DNA of 64,000 nt from an uncultured Porphyromonadaceae bacterium (GCA_900540205.1 UQER01000009.1:41367-105366), one strand, 5' to 3'; positions 8,057 to 17,030 are shown, numbered from the stretch's first letter. Program-made: numbers and translations. The notes: generated from the sequence alone by a model not told the origin.

Positions 8057-9270
8057 ACGTGCAGACTTTTACGTTGCCCAACGGGCTGAGGCTCGTGTGC
8101 CGGCGCACACAATCGAATGCCGATTATTTCGGAGTTGCTATCAACGTTGGCAGCCGCGATGAGACTCCGTCGACCTACGGGCTGGCGCACTTTGTGGAAC
8201 ATACCATCTTCAAGGGCACCTCACGCCGCCACGCGTCGCACATAATCAACCGTATGGAGGCAGTGGGGGGTGAGCTGAACGCGTTCACCACCAAGGAGGA
8301 GACCAACGTCTACTCGGCCTTCCCGCACGGCAACGCGGCGCGGGCCGTGGAGCTTATCGCCGACCTTGTGAAAAACTCGGTGTTCCCGGAGCGCGAACTT
8401 GCAAAGGAACGCGAGGTGGTGCGCGATGAGATTGACAGTTATCTCGATGTCCCCTCGGAAGCGGTGTTCGACAGTTTCGAGGATGAATTCTATGCAGGCT
8501 CGCAGCTGGGGCATAATATCCTCGGATTGTCGGCCAACCTCGACAGCTTCACCCCGGATGTATGCCGCCGGTATATCGAATCGTATTACACTGCCGACAG
8601 GATGGTGGCCTACTATAGCGGACGGATGCCGGCCGAGAGAGTGTTCCGACTTGTGGAACGGCACTTTTCGGATGTGGCTCCCTCCGGAGAGCCCATGGCG
8701 AGGATTGCACCGGTTGCCGTAGCGCCGTTCGGCATAGTGCGCAACATCGATTCGCATCAGGCGCACTGCGTGATGGGGGCTGCCGTGCCGTCGGTGCATA
8801 GCAGCGAACGGATAGCGCTTGCGTTGATTACCAATATTCTCGGCGGTCCGGGCATGAATTCGCGGCTCAATGTGGCGCTGCGTGAACGCCGCGGCCTGGT
8901 GTATGCCGTGGATGCAGGGCTGACCTCGTTCTCGGATTGCGGACTGTTCACGGTCTATTTCGGGGCGGATCCCGACGATGCTCCGAAGTGCCGACGCTTA
9001 GTGGCCGATGAGCTCGACCGCATCGCCTCGGAACCGCTGACCGAGCGTCAGTTGCGTATGGCAAAACACCAGTTTCTCGGTCAGTCGGCCATGGCTTCCG
9101 ACAATGGCGAGCAGATGGCGCTGAATGCCGGGCGCTCTATGCTGTTCCTCGGTAAAGTGCCCACCGATGCGGAATTCCGCGAAGCGGTGGAGGCTCTGAC
9201 GGCTGAAGACATAAAACGGTCGGCAGCATGGTTGGCCGCCGACCGCATATCGTCGCTGACGTTCTGTTAA
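8041..9270 (+). CDS. M16 family zinc metallopeptidase
   Basis: 409-residue pitrilysin/processing-peptidase homologue. The inverted zinc motif HFVEH is at residues 50-54 (GLAHFVEHTIFKGT), followed by the family block GGELNAFTTKEETNVYS and the downstream glutamate segment REVVRDEIDSY. The second half is the usual inactive M16 repeat (ALALITNILGGPGMNSRL, RERRGLVYAVDAG). No signal peptide is visible, so it is probably cytosolic. It starts inside the end of ispG and ends 12 bp from the convergent ROK gene. The substrate is unknown. Confidence 0.92.
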   Translation: MVRPVNVQTFTLPNGLRLVCRRTQSNADYFGVAINVGSRDETPSTYGLAHFVEHTIFKGTSRRHASHIINRMEAVGGELNAFTTKEETNVYSAFPHGNAARAVELIADLVKNSVFPERELAKEREVVRDEIDSYLDVPSEAVFDSFEDEFYAGSQLGHNILGLSANLDSFTPDVCRRYIESYYTADRMVAYYSGRMPAERVFRLVERHFSDVAPSGEPMARIAPVAVAPFGIVRNIDSHQAHCVMGAAVPSVHSSERIALALITNILGGPGMNSRLNVALRERRGLVYAVDAGLTSFSDCGLFTVYFGADPDDAPKCRRLVADELDRIASEPLTERQLRMAKHQFLGQSAMASDNGEQMALNAGRSMLFLGKVPTDAEFREAVEALTAEDIKRSAAWLAADRISSLTFC

Positions 9271-9282
9271 TCCTTATTTTGA

Positions 9283-10395
9283 TTATTCCTCGCCTGCCGC
9301 GGCATCGATCTGCGACAGGGCGAAGGTGTATGCGCCGATGGAGATGGCTTTGGATGCCCCGAGTTTCGAGATCATCACGCCTGTGCGTTTCATCGGGTCG
9401 TAGGTCACGGTTTTGTCGGAACCATAGACTTTGAGTTCACGTGCATCGCCGTGGATAAATTCGTTGAATTCGATGTCGTTGTCGAGGTCAAACACCTTCA
9501 TCTGCACGCGCTGCAGCTGTTCGCCGTTGATGGTACGTATGGTGGAGCGGAGCTGAGCGAGCAATGCCGGCATGATGTGGCGTGCCGCGCCGGTAAGACC
9601 GCCCCCTATCACTATGAGCGAGTCGGTGAGGGTCACGGCTGTGGCCATGGCGTCGCCGGCGCTCTGCCCGAACAGACGGAAGCTTTCGATGGCAGTCTCG
9701 CGGTTGCCGGGGCGTTTGCCGTCGGCAATCTCGCATATATCCTTGGGTGTGAGGTCGTGGTCGCTGGTGCCTGCCAGACGGTTGTATTCACGCACCACGG
9801 CACGGATGGCCACGAAGTCCTCGGCCATGATTTCAGGATTGGTGTGCGAGGGGAGGCAGAATGTCTCGATGCAGGCGTTGTTGCCCAGATTGAGGCGTCC
9901 GTCAATCACGGAGCCGACGCCGAAGCCTGTGCCGAAAGTGTAGCCGAGAATGTTTTTATATTGCTTTTTGGAGCCGGATTCAGCCACGCGGCGATTGATT
10001 TCGGGGAGCGCTCCGGCCATGGCTTCGCCGAATGCGAAGAGGTCGCCGTCGTTGTTGATGAACACCGGCAGACCGAATTTTTCCTGCAGGAAAGGGCCGA
10101 GGGCCACACCGTCGCGGAAACTCGGGAAGTTGGGGAGATAGCCGCCCACAATGCCGTTGGGATAATCGGCCGGACCGGGGAAGGCGAAAGAGATGGCCAC
10201 CGGTTTCTCATCGAGAAGGTCGATTACGGTCTTGAAGCCGTTGACCATCGACTGCAGGCAGAGGTCGAGGTTGTCGGCGCGCGAGGGGATGGTTACGGGG
10301 TCGACGATGAATTCGCAGCCGCGCATGGCTCCGAACACGAGGTTCGTGCCTCCGGCGTCGAGAGTGATGACTATGCGGTTGTCAAAATGATACAT
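9283..10395 (-). CDS. ROK family sugar kinase/ N-acetylhexosamine kinase-like protein
   Basis: 370 residues with the N-terminal phosphate-binding motif DAGGTN (about residues 13-18), the catalytic-aspartate segment INNDGDLFAFGEA, GYTFGTGFGVG and the C-terminal adenosine motif VIGGGLTG. It should phosphorylate a sugar with ATP in the cytosol. The CxCGxxGC zinc motif of many ROK proteins is absent; the corresponding region reads ETFCLPSHTNPEI. The gene lies 33 bp downstream of manA on the same strand, so mannose/fructose or a related hexose entering glycolysis is a reasonable guess, but specificity cannot be read from the sequence. Confidence 0.85.
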   Translation of the reverse strand: MYHFDNRIVITLDAGGTNLVFGAMRGCEFIVDPVTIPSRADNLDLCLQSMVNGFKTVIDLLDEKPVAISFAFPGPADYPNGIVGGYLPNFPSFRDGVALGPFLQEKFGLPVFINNDGDLFAFGEAMAGALPEINRRVAESGSKKQYKNILGYTFGTGFGVGSVIDGRLNLGNNACIETFCLPSHTNPEIMAEDFVAIRAVVREYNRLAGTSDHDLTPKDICEIADGKRPGNRETAIESFRLFGQSAGDAMATAVTLTDSLIVIGGGLTGAARHIMPALLAQLRSTIRTINGEQLQRVQMKVFDLDNDIEFNEFIHGDARELKVYGSDKTVTYDPMKRTGVMISKLGASKAISIGAYTFALSQIDAAAGEE

Positions 10396-10428
10396 TTTCG
10401 GTTGGGTATTTGGATTTAGGTGTGGGGA

Positions 10429-11400
10429 TTAATTTCGGATATAGACGTTGACAAATTCGCCGTTGCCGCGCACAGTCACCGTTGGCATTGATGCAGGCAC
10501 GAGCAGTGTCTGTCCCTGCGGAAGCGGTGTGACCGCACCGTCGGGAGCCACGACCTCGAGGTTGCCGCGTGTGGCTATGAGGATGGTGAACGATTTGCGT
10601 GCGGCAAGCGGAAGTGTGAACGAGCCGTCGACGTTCACCAGCTCCGTGGTGAAGTAGCTGCAGTCCTCGAGCATTGCCTCATGGCCGGGGGCTGCCTGCA
10701 CGTTTTTCACTTCCTGGGTGGTGTCGGCATAGTTGATGGCATCCACCGACTCATCCACATGCAGCTGGCGCAGATTGCCCTGCGCGTCGCGGCGGTTGTA
10801 GTCGTAGATGCGATAGGTGATGTCGCTTGCTTCCTGGATCTCCAGTACGAAATTGCCTGCGCCGATGGCGTGGACGCGTCCTGCCGGGAGGAAGAATACG
10901 TCGCCGGGCTTGGTGTAGTATTTCCGCAGGGCCTCCACAATGGTGCTGTCGGCCACCATGCGGCGGAATTTCTCAGGCGACATCTCCTGCGAGAAACCGG
11001 CATAGAGATATGCCCCTTCGGCCGGGAGCACGGAGTACCACATCTCGGTTTTCCCGAGTGAGTTGTGGCGGACTGCGGCAAGTGCGTCGTCGGGATGCAC
11101 CTGAATGGAGAGGTCGGTGTTTGAGTCGATGAATTTGATCAGGAGCGGGAAGTTATGGCCGAAACGGCGGATGAGGTTTTCGCCCATCAGTTCGTTGCCA
11201 TGCGTTTTGACCAGTTCGGGAAGTGTGGCGCCTTTGAAAGGACCGTCCTCCACCACGGATTCATGGCCGGGCATGGGGGAGAGTTCCCAGGATTCCCCGA
11301 TGTTGTCGCCTTGCGACGGAATTCCTTTGAATCGGGCGATTCGTTCGCCTCCCCATATCACGGGCTTGAAGTAGCAGTTGAATTTAAGAATCGGTAGCAT
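10429..11400 (-). CDS. manA: Mannose-6-phosphate isomerase, class I
   Basis: ManA interconverts mannose-6-P and fructose-6-P using zinc. The cupin zinc ligands appear in SIQVHPDD, in the glutamate of VLEIQEASDITYRIYDYNRR and in GRVHAIGAG; LPAGRVHAIGAG and DYNRRD are diagnostic. At 323 residues it is the short type-I form common in Bacteroidota and Firmicutes. It probably forms an operon with the downstream ROK kinase (33 bp gap). A long untranslated region lies upstream. Confidence 0.95.
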   Translation of the reverse strand: MLPILKFNCYFKPVIWGGERIARFKGIPSQGDNIGESWELSPMPGHESVVEDGPFKGATLPELVKTHGNELMGENLIRRFGHNFPLLIKFIDSNTDLSIQVHPDDALAAVRHNSLGKTEMWYSVLPAEGAYLYAGFSQEMSPEKFRRMVADSTIVEALRKYYTKPGDVFFLPAGRVHAIGAGNFVLEIQEASDITYRIYDYNRRDAQGNLRQLHVDESVDAINYADTTQEVKNVQAAPGHEAMLEDCSYFTTELVNVDGSFTLPLAARKSFTILIATRGNLEVVAPDGAVTPLPQGQTLLVPASMPTVTVRGNGEFVNVYIRN

Positions 11401-11584
11401 GTGTCAGTTTCCGGTTGTGGATATGTCCGTTTGTAACGGAGTTCGTGTTTCTGTTGTTAAATACGATGCAAGAGGGCGATGCGCCTATCCGCCGAACATT
11501 AAAATTCATGTGGTGGAACTGTCGTGCCCTTTGTATGATTTAGGTTACGTAAGTATTCAAAATTATTACGCCTATGAATATTTT

Positions 11585-11720
11585 AAAAGCTTTATATCCC
11601 CGCCGGAGTCTTTTCGGCGCTTTTCGTTCTCTTCATCAGTCGTGTAGCTCGCTACATTCCTTCTTCATCGAGCGAAAATCCCTCGAAAATGCTCACGTCA
11701 GTGATATAAAATAATTTTGA
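11585..11720. repeat. Structured intergenic element, probably a dispersed repeat
   Basis: In the 446-bp gap between manA and ahpF a GC-richer block interrupts AT-rich sequence. It is bounded by TTTATATC and GATATAAA. Inside are a hairpin GCCGG-agtcttt-TCGGC, the palindrome GTAGC-tc-GCTAC and two direct copies of CTTCATC beside it. No frame codes for a recognisable protein. Outside this block the gap holds AT-rich sequence with two CAAAAATA motifs (11734 and 11744, minus-strand -7-like) and a plus-strand TAATTTTG at 11712 that faces no gene. Confidence 0.4.
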
Positions 11721-11777
11721 CTACTTACTTATGCAAAAATACGCAAAAATATTGAATGGGCTAAAGGTTGTGTTTTC

Positions 11778-11824
11778 AAAAAGCCAGGGCGGCGCACCGG
11801 GATGGATTGCACCGGTGCGCCGCC
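11778..11824 (-). terminator. Rho-independent terminator of ahpF
   Basis: A perfect 13-bp GC stem (11788-11800 pairing with 11812-11824) is followed on the minus strand by a T run (11778-11782). It sits just past the ahpF stop codon. Confidence 0.85.
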
Positions 11825-11846
11825 TGAGGAGAAATATAAATGGAGG

Positions 11847-13403
11847 TTATAGGTTGCCACGCATGTAGTCCTCCGACTGCGAAAGTGCGGCTTTGGCGCC
11901 TTCGCCTATGGCCACCACCACCTGCTTGTAGGGAACGTTGGTGACATCGCCTGCGGCATAGACGCCTTTCACCGAGGTGCGGCACCGTTCGTCAACCACG
12001 ATTTCGCCACCTTTGGTCAGCGGCAGAGAATCCTTGAACGGAGCGCTGTTGGGGTGCAGTCCTATCTGGATGAACACGCCCGACACTTCGTAGACCGAAT
12101 CCTCTCCTGTGGCGAGGTTCCTGACCTTGATGCCGGAAACGCCCGTGCCGTTGCCAAGGATTTCAAGAACCTGTGTGGAGAGGTGTATGTCAACATTGTC
12201 AAGCGATTTCACTTTCTTCTGAAGTACCACGTCGGCCTTGAGCGAATCGGTGAATTCAAACACATCTACGTGGGGGCACATTCCGGCCAGATCGATGGCA
12301 GCCTCGATGCCGGAGTTTCCGCCTCCGACAACGGCTACACGCTGACCGGCGTAGAACGGGCCGTCGCAGTGAGTGCAGAACGCCACGCCGTGGCCCACGT
12401 GCTCACTTTCGCCGGGCACCGCCAGTCGGCGCCATCCTGCACCCGTGGCGATGATGACGGCTTTGGCCTTGAACGTTTCGTTGGCGCATACAACGGTTTT
12501 CTCAGGGCCGGTTATATCGGCCGATTCAATGATGCGGTTCTCAAAAACATCAATAGGGTAGCTCTCAAGGTGTTTCTTGAAATCTGCAGCAAGCTGTGGG
12601 CCTGTGGTTTTGGGAACTGATGTGAGGTTTTCAATGGCCATTGTCTCCAGCACCTGGCCGCCGATGGCCTTAGCCACCAATGCGGTGTTGAATCCTTTTC
12701 GTGCCGAGTAGATGGCGGCCGTTGACCCGGCGGGGCCGCCTCCGAGCACCACTACATCGTATTCCCGCACTACGGGTTCGGCGGAGAATGCCTCATCGCG
12801 TCCATAGAGTGTTTCCAGTTTTTCAATGAGTTCGCCCAGCGATGTGCGTCCCACACTGAGCACGGCGTCGCCGGCATATACGGTAGGGACCGACTGGATG
12901 TTCAGCCCCTCGACTACTGCGGGAACCACAGCACCGTCGGTGACGGTGTTTTCAACTTCCGGATTCAGCAGGGCAACGAGGTTGAGCGCCTGAGCCACAT
13001 CGGGGCAGTTGGTGCATGTCAGCGACACGAATGTGCGCAGGCTGATGGGGCCTCGCAGTGCCTTGATGCGCGCTGTCAGCGCGGCATCCGGAAGGTTTTT
13101 CCCTTGACCGTCGGCATTCAGCACGGCAAGCAGGAGGGTTGAGAATTCGTGTCCGGAGGGGATGCCGCAGAATCTTATGCCCGTAGGCTCTCCGGCATGG
13201 ATTATTTCGAACGTGGGCGCGGACACCTTTCTCTCGGCGTTCTCCACCGACAGGTGCGGCGACGAGGAGGCCACATCCTGCAGGAAACTTTTCATTTCGG
13301 CAACTCCGGGAGTGCCGGCATCGGAATAGAGACGGAACGCTATGTCTGAACCCAGAGTGGCGAAGATGCTTCTTATCTGGTTTATAATATCTTTGTCAAG
13401 CAT
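11847..13403 (-). CDS. ahpF: Alkyl hydroperoxide reductase subunit F
   Basis: AhpF passes electrons from NADH through FAD and two disulfide centres to AhpC. The 518 residues hold the tandem thioredoxin-fold N-terminal domain with C130-T-N-C133, the FAD-binding GGGPAGS (about 221-227) and the thioredoxin-reductase redox pair C343-T-H-C346 followed by the NAD-binding GGGNSG. All catalytic cysteines are present. It lies downstream of ahpC on the minus strand with a hairpin between them, giving the expected ahpC > ahpF order and probably more AhpC than AhpF. No OxyR site was identified. Confidence 0.96.
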   Translation of the reverse strand: MLDKDIINQIRSIFATLGSDIAFRLYSDAGTPGVAEMKSFLQDVASSSPHLSVENAERKVSAPTFEIIHAGEPTGIRFCGIPSGHEFSTLLLAVLNADGQGKNLPDAALTARIKALRGPISLRTFVSLTCTNCPDVAQALNLVALLNPEVENTVTDGAVVPAVVEGLNIQSVPTVYAGDAVLSVGRTSLGELIEKLETLYGRDEAFSAEPVVREYDVVVLGGGPAGSTAAIYSARKGFNTALVAKAIGGQVLETMAIENLTSVPKTTGPQLAADFKKHLESYPIDVFENRIIESADITGPEKTVVCANETFKAKAVIIATGAGWRRLAVPGESEHVGHGVAFCTHCDGPFYAGQRVAVVGGGNSGIEAAIDLAGMCPHVDVFEFTDSLKADVVLQKKVKSLDNVDIHLSTQVLEILGNGTGVSGIKVRNLATGEDSVYEVSGVFIQIGLHPNSAPFKDSLPLTKGGEIVVDERCRTSVKGVYAAGDVTNVPYKQVVVAIGEGAKAALSQSEDYMRGNL

Positions 13404-13433
13404 TGTTGTGGTAATTATGTTGTCCGATTTTAA

Positions 13434-13473
13434 TAAAAACGGTGTGCCATAATGCGGACATCTGGCACACCGG
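13434..13473 (-). terminator. Hairpin between ahpC and ahpF (attenuating terminator)
   Basis: A 10-bp stem (CGGTGTGCCA at 13440-13449 with TGGCACACCG at 13463-13472) is followed on the minus strand by TTTTTATT. It would stop many transcripts after ahpC and let some read into ahpF, fitting the high AhpC:AhpF ratio usual for this system. Confidence 0.75.
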
Positions 13474-13524
13474 CTTCTTGATTCATCCTTTCTCAGGCGG
13501 AATGGCCTGGCCGGATGGTGCCGG

Positions 13525-14091
13525 TCAGATTTTTCCGACGAGGTCGATACTCGGCTTGAGGGTTGCCTGACCCTGTTTCCATTTGGCCGGGCATACCTCG
13601 CCGTCGTGGGTGGCCACGAACTGTGCGGCTTCCACTCTTCTCAGCAGTTCCTCGGCGTTACGGCCGATGCTGTTGTCCTGGATTTCCACAAGCTTGATCA
13701 TCCCTTCGGGATTGGCGACGAATGTGCCGCGGTAGGCCATTCCGTCATTCTCAATCATAACGCCGAATGCACGGGTAAGCACGCCTGTGGGGTCGGCCAG
13801 CATGGGGTACTGTATCTTCTTGATGCTGTCCGAGGTGTCGTGCCATGCCTTGTGGACGAAGTGGGAGTCGGTGCTCACGGAGTAGACCTCCACGCCGAGT
13901 TTCTTGAATTGTTCATATTTTTCAGCCATATCCTCAAGTTCGGTTGGGCATACGAATGTGAAGTCGGCAGGATAGAAGAAAAAGATTGCCCATTTGCCGA
14001 GCACATCCTTGTCTGTGATTGTCTTGAACTCGCCGTTGTGGTATGCCTGTACCTTGAATTCAGGGATGCGGGTGTTGATTATAGATTCCAT
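13525..14091 (-). CDS. ahpC: Alkyl hydroperoxide reductase subunit C (2-Cys peroxiredoxin)
   Basis: 188 residues, the standard AhpC length. The peroxidatic cysteine is C48 in ADFTFVCPTELED, and the resolving cysteine is C167 in GEVCPAKWKQG. It reduces hydrogen peroxide and organic hydroperoxides in the cytosol and is recycled by AhpF, encoded next. The first residues (ESIINTRIPEFKVQAY) are typical of the Bacteroidota branch. No consensus promoter box could be placed in the AT-rich region upstream. Confidence 0.97.
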   Translation of the reverse strand: MESIINTRIPEFKVQAYHNGEFKTITDKDVLGKWAIFFFYPADFTFVCPTELEDMAEKYEQFKKLGVEVYSVSTDSHFVHKAWHDTSDSIKKIQYPMLADPTGVLTRAFGVMIENDGMAYRGTFVANPEGMIKLVEIQDNSIGRNAEELLRRVEAAQFVATHDGEVCPAKWKQGQATLKPSIDLVGKI

Positions 14092-14252
14092 ATTATTTAT
14101 TTTTGTGTGTTTTGATTAATGAATAGTGAATTGTCTGTTTCATTATATCAAACATGCAGCAGGAGGTGGCGGTTTAAGACGGACGGGGATATTAATAAGG
14201 TTTAGTTTTTTTGCATAGATTTTCGCCAAAACATGAAATTCCGGTGCTGTCG

Positions 14253-14285
14253 TTGGTGGCGGCCGCCCATTTTGAGTTAACTTTG
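14253..14285 (+). promoter_or_regulatory. Promoter of the acetyltransferase gene
   Basis: TTGG (14253-14256), 21 nt, TAACTTTG (14278-14285). The GTG at 14285 overlaps the -7 box and cannot be a start on this transcript, which supports ATG 14324 as the real start. Confidence 0.6.
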
Positions 14286-14323
14286 TGTCGGTCCCGACTG
14301 TCGGGGCTGCAATATCACTGCTT

Positions 14324-14986
14324 ATGGGTAATTTTGTAAAAGATCTTCGGGAGATAGGGATAGTAAAGACTTTGCGGTTCAATCTCCGCTATTTTGGATG
14401 GAAGGCCGGATGGCGCATGCCGGTGCTGATTTCGCGGCGCACGTCTCTGAAATGTCTTGGCGGCTCGGTGACTGTGCCGGCCGGTATGGGTTTCGGTAAG
14501 GTGCGTATCGGTTTTCATCCTAATTCCATTGTCGATTTCCGTTACGAGCGTTCCGTGTGGGATGTTACGGGGCATGTTGAGTTTCAGGGTAAATGCCGGT
14601 TGTGTGCGGGATGTAGAATTGTGGCTGGCGGCCGACTGACTTTCGGAGAACGCTGCTGTTTTGTAGGACTCAGCCGCATCATCGCCAACGACAGTGTCAC
14701 CATCGGAGACGATTCACTGTTCTCATGGGACATCCAGATAATGGACACTGATTTTCACCGCATCCTGGATTCCGCTGGCAGGTGGGTGAATCCGCCGCGT
14801 CCGGTGGTGATAGGCCCGCGTGTGTGGATGGGATGCAAATGCACGGTGCTTAAAGGTGTTTCGATTCCGGAAGGCTCGGTGATAGCCGCGGGGACCATGG
14901 TAGTTTCTTCGTTGCACAAGCCGTCGGCGGTCTATGGTGGCAATCCTGTGCGCGAACTCCGCAGTGACGTGAGCTGGGAGTTCTGA
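14324..14986 (+). CDS. Hexapeptide-repeat acyltransferase (capsule/LPS-type)
   Basis: 220 residues from ATG 14324. After a helical N-terminus, left-handed beta-helix coils run from about residue 55 to the end (VTIGDDSLFSWDIQIMDTDF, PVVIGPRVWMGCKCTVLKGV, SVIAAGTMVV), closing with AVYGGNPVRELR. The IMDTDFHRI segment supplies the probable catalytic histidine. The long N-terminal part and the W/C-rich coils resemble acetyltransferases of capsule or O-antigen synthesis rather than maltose acetyltransferases. No glycosyltransferases are adjacent, so the acceptor is unknown. Confidence 0.8.
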   Translation: MGNFVKDLREIGIVKTLRFNLRYFGWKAGWRMPVLISRRTSLKCLGGSVTVPAGMGFGKVRIGFHPNSIVDFRYERSVWDVTGHVEFQGKCRLCAGCRIVAGGRLTFGERCCFVGLSRIIANDSVTIGDDSLFSWDIQIMDTDFHRILDSAGRWVNPPRPVVIGPRVWMGCKCTVLKGVSIPEGSVIAAGTMVVSSLHKPSAVYGGNPVRELRSDVSWEF

Positions 14987-15012
14987 ATGGCGTAGCCATT
15001 TCAGCTTGACGC

Positions 15013-15060
15013 AAAAAAAGCAGCGTGCCGGAGAATGATTCGTGGCACGCTGCTTTTCTT
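15013..15060. terminator. Bidirectional terminator
   Basis: A 10-bp GC stem (GCAGCGTGCC at 15020-15029, GGCACGCTGC at 15043-15052) is flanked by an A run (15013-15019) and a T-rich tail, so it works on both strands between the acetyltransferase (+) and rng (-). Confidence 0.85.
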
Positions 15061-15115
15061 TATTGTGTTTCAGTCTCCGCCGGAATAAGGCTGGAGGGCT
15101 GTTGGGGCTTTGGCT

Positions 15116-16807
15116 TTACGCTTCATTGTTACCCCGGTTCTTGGTTTTGGTCTTGGCTTTGACCGACGACGTTTTGTCGAGGTCTTTTTCTTCTTTGAGG
15201 TCTATTTCCGTGCGGTTGCGGTCAAGGACCTTGTATTGCAGGTAGGCGAGAGATTCGTCAGGCATGATCTTGAACTTTCCGCCCATGTCCAGCCGCCAGC
15301 GGCGGTAGAGCGAAATCAGGCCTTTTTTCAGGTAAGCATCGACGAATGGATGTACGTAGACGATGAAGTCTTTTTCTTTCAGCTCATTGACAAGGTAGGA
15401 GATTTTTTCTCTCAATGTGTCGGTGAACAGCAGTGACGGCTGCACCTCGCCTTTGCCGAAGCAGGATGGACAGGTCTCGGTGGTGACTATGTCGAGAGCC
15501 GGACGCACGCGCTGCCGGGTGATCTGCATCAGTCCGAATTTGCTCAGGGGCAGGATGTTGTGCCGTGCGCGGTCGTTGGCCATCACCTGACGCATATGCT
15601 CGTACAGTGCCTGCCGGTGCTCGGCTTTGTTCATGTCTATGAAGTCGACCACAATGATGCCGCCCATGTCGCGCAGACGCAGCTGGCGTGCAATCTCGTC
15701 GGCTGCACGGATGTTTACATCCAGGGCGTTGGTTTCCTGGTCGTTGCCGGCTTTGGTTCGGTTGCCTGAATTGACGTCGATGACGTGCAGGGCTTCCGTA
15801 TGCTCGATGATGATATAGGCGCCCGATTTGAACGATACTGTCTTGCCGAACGACGATTTTATCTGGCGGGTGATGTTGAAGTGGTCGAAAATCGGCTCAT
15901 TGCTGTTGTAGAGCTTTACGATATCGGCTTTTTCGGGTGCGATCAGGCTGACATATTTCTTTATCTGGGCCATTATGCCGGGGTCGTTGACGTAGATGTC
16001 CTCGAACGTAGTGGAGAACACGTCGCGGAGCACGCCCACAATGCGGCTTTCCTCTTCGAAGATGAGCGAGGGCACGGGTGCGGTGCGGGCTTTGGCCACA
16101 GTGTCGTTCCACGATTGCAGCAGAGTCTGCAGCTCGTGGTTAAGTTCAGCCACTGATTTACCTTCGGCCGAGGTGCGGATGATCACACCGAAGTTTTTCG
16201 GCTTGATGCTCTCCACCAGATGGCGCAGGCGCAGCTTTTCGGCTGTTGTCTTGATTTTCTGGGAAATCGAGATCTTGTCGCTGAACGGGATGAGCACCAT
16301 GTATCGGCCTGTGAAGGCTATCTCGGTGGTGAGGCGCGGCCCTTTCGACGAAATGGGTTCTTTCACAATCTGCACCATAAGCTCGCGGCCGGCTGTGAGC
16401 TGGTCGGTGATGGTGCCGTGCTTGTCGATGTCGGGCAGCAGTTTCATGCGCGAAATGTCGGGCAGTTTGCCGCCGGGACGTTTGGGTGGATTGGCGCCTT
16501 TTTTGCTGTTGTTGTCGGGTGTTGCGTCGGCAGGCTGCTCGCCAAACACCTGCTTTGTGAATTCCGAGTAAGAAGAAAAATGCGGACCAAGATCCAGGTA
16601 ATGAAGGAAAGCGTCTTTCTCGTAGCCTACGTTGACAAAGGCCGCGTTAAGCCCGGGCATGAGCTTCTTGACCTTGGCGACGTATATATCGCCCACGGCG
16701 TAGGCAATGTCGCGGCTCTCTTTCTGGAGAGACACCAGACGACCATCCTCAAGCAGGGCTATGGAGACCTCCTTGGGCTGCACATCGACGATCAGTTCGC
16801 TTTTCAT
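15116..16807 (-). CDS. rng: Ribonuclease G/E family endoribonuclease
   Basis: RNase G cuts single-stranded AU-rich RNA, trims 16S rRNA and starts mRNA decay. I use the start MKSELIVDVQPKE at 16807; an upstream ATG at 16888 adds 27 non-family residues. The S1 domain is at about residues 35-125, the catalytic aspartates are in VIDVNSGNRT and IIVVDFIDMN, and the zinc-link is in TCPSCFGKG. At 563 residues without a long C-terminal scaffold it is the RNase G type. A basic tail (VKAKTKTKNRGNNEA) closes the protein. A 17-bp hairpin lies in its leader. HU and a 29-residue basic protein precede it on the same strand. Confidence 0.94.
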   Translation of the reverse strand: MKSELIVDVQPKEVSIALLEDGRLVSLQKESRDIAYAVGDIYVAKVKKLMPGLNAAFVNVGYEKDAFLHYLDLGPHFSSYSEFTKQVFGEQPADATPDNNSKKGANPPKRPGGKLPDISRMKLLPDIDKHGTITDQLTAGRELMVQIVKEPISSKGPRLTTEIAFTGRYMVLIPFSDKISISQKIKTTAEKLRLRHLVESIKPKNFGVIIRTSAEGKSVAELNHELQTLLQSWNDTVAKARTAPVPSLIFEEESRIVGVLRDVFSTTFEDIYVNDPGIMAQIKKYVSLIAPEKADIVKLYNSNEPIFDHFNITRQIKSSFGKTVSFKSGAYIIIEHTEALHVIDVNSGNRTKAGNDQETNALDVNIRAADEIARQLRLRDMGGIIVVDFIDMNKAEHRQALYEHMRQVMANDRARHNILPLSKFGLMQITRQRVRPALDIVTTETCPSCFGKGEVQPSLLFTDTLREKISYLVNELKEKDFIVYVHPFVDAYLKKGLISLYRRWRLDMGGKFKIMPDESLAYLQYKVLDRNRTEIDLKEEKDLDKTSSVKAKTKTKNRGNNEA

Positions 16808-16880
16808 TAACGGGTATTGGTTGGGTTGTTTGAGTGTTCGGAGGGGGAGGTGAGGATGAAATGGGGCGGTCAGCAAAAAG

Positions 16881-16939
16881 TGAAACAAACTTTTATGGAG
16901 CCCGTGCGTCTTGGCGTGGCCACATGAAAGTTTGTTTCA
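16881..16939 (-). promoter_or_regulatory. Inverted repeat in the rng leader
   Basis: TGAAACAAACTTT (16881-16893) pairs exactly with AAAGTTTGTTTCA (16927-16939); the match extends inward by ATG/CAT across one mismatch. The hairpin lies 74-132 nt upstream of the rng start on the transcribed strand, has no T run, and could be an RNA processing or autoregulatory element. Confidence 0.5.
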
Positions 16940-16973
16940 AAAATTTCGGAAGGTCGTTTCGCCGGTTCCGTTC

Positions 16974-16997
16974 GGCATCCCCTTCCTCAGGGGTGCC
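16974..16997 (-). other. Intercistronic hairpin after the small basic gene
   Basis: GGCA-T-CCCC (16974-16982) pairs with GGGG-T-GCC (16990-16997) apart from one T-T mismatch. There is no T run, so it is more likely an mRNA-stability hairpin than a full terminator. Confidence 0.35.
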
Positions 16998-17030
16998 GCC
17001 ACGGCATCCGCGAATGATTAAAGGCCTGCC

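Noticed and set aside
9451..10419. 322-codon open frame opposite the ROK kinase gene
   Set aside because: It is an antisense shadow of a GC-rich gene. The minus-strand frame carries all kinase motifs; the plus-strand frame carries none.
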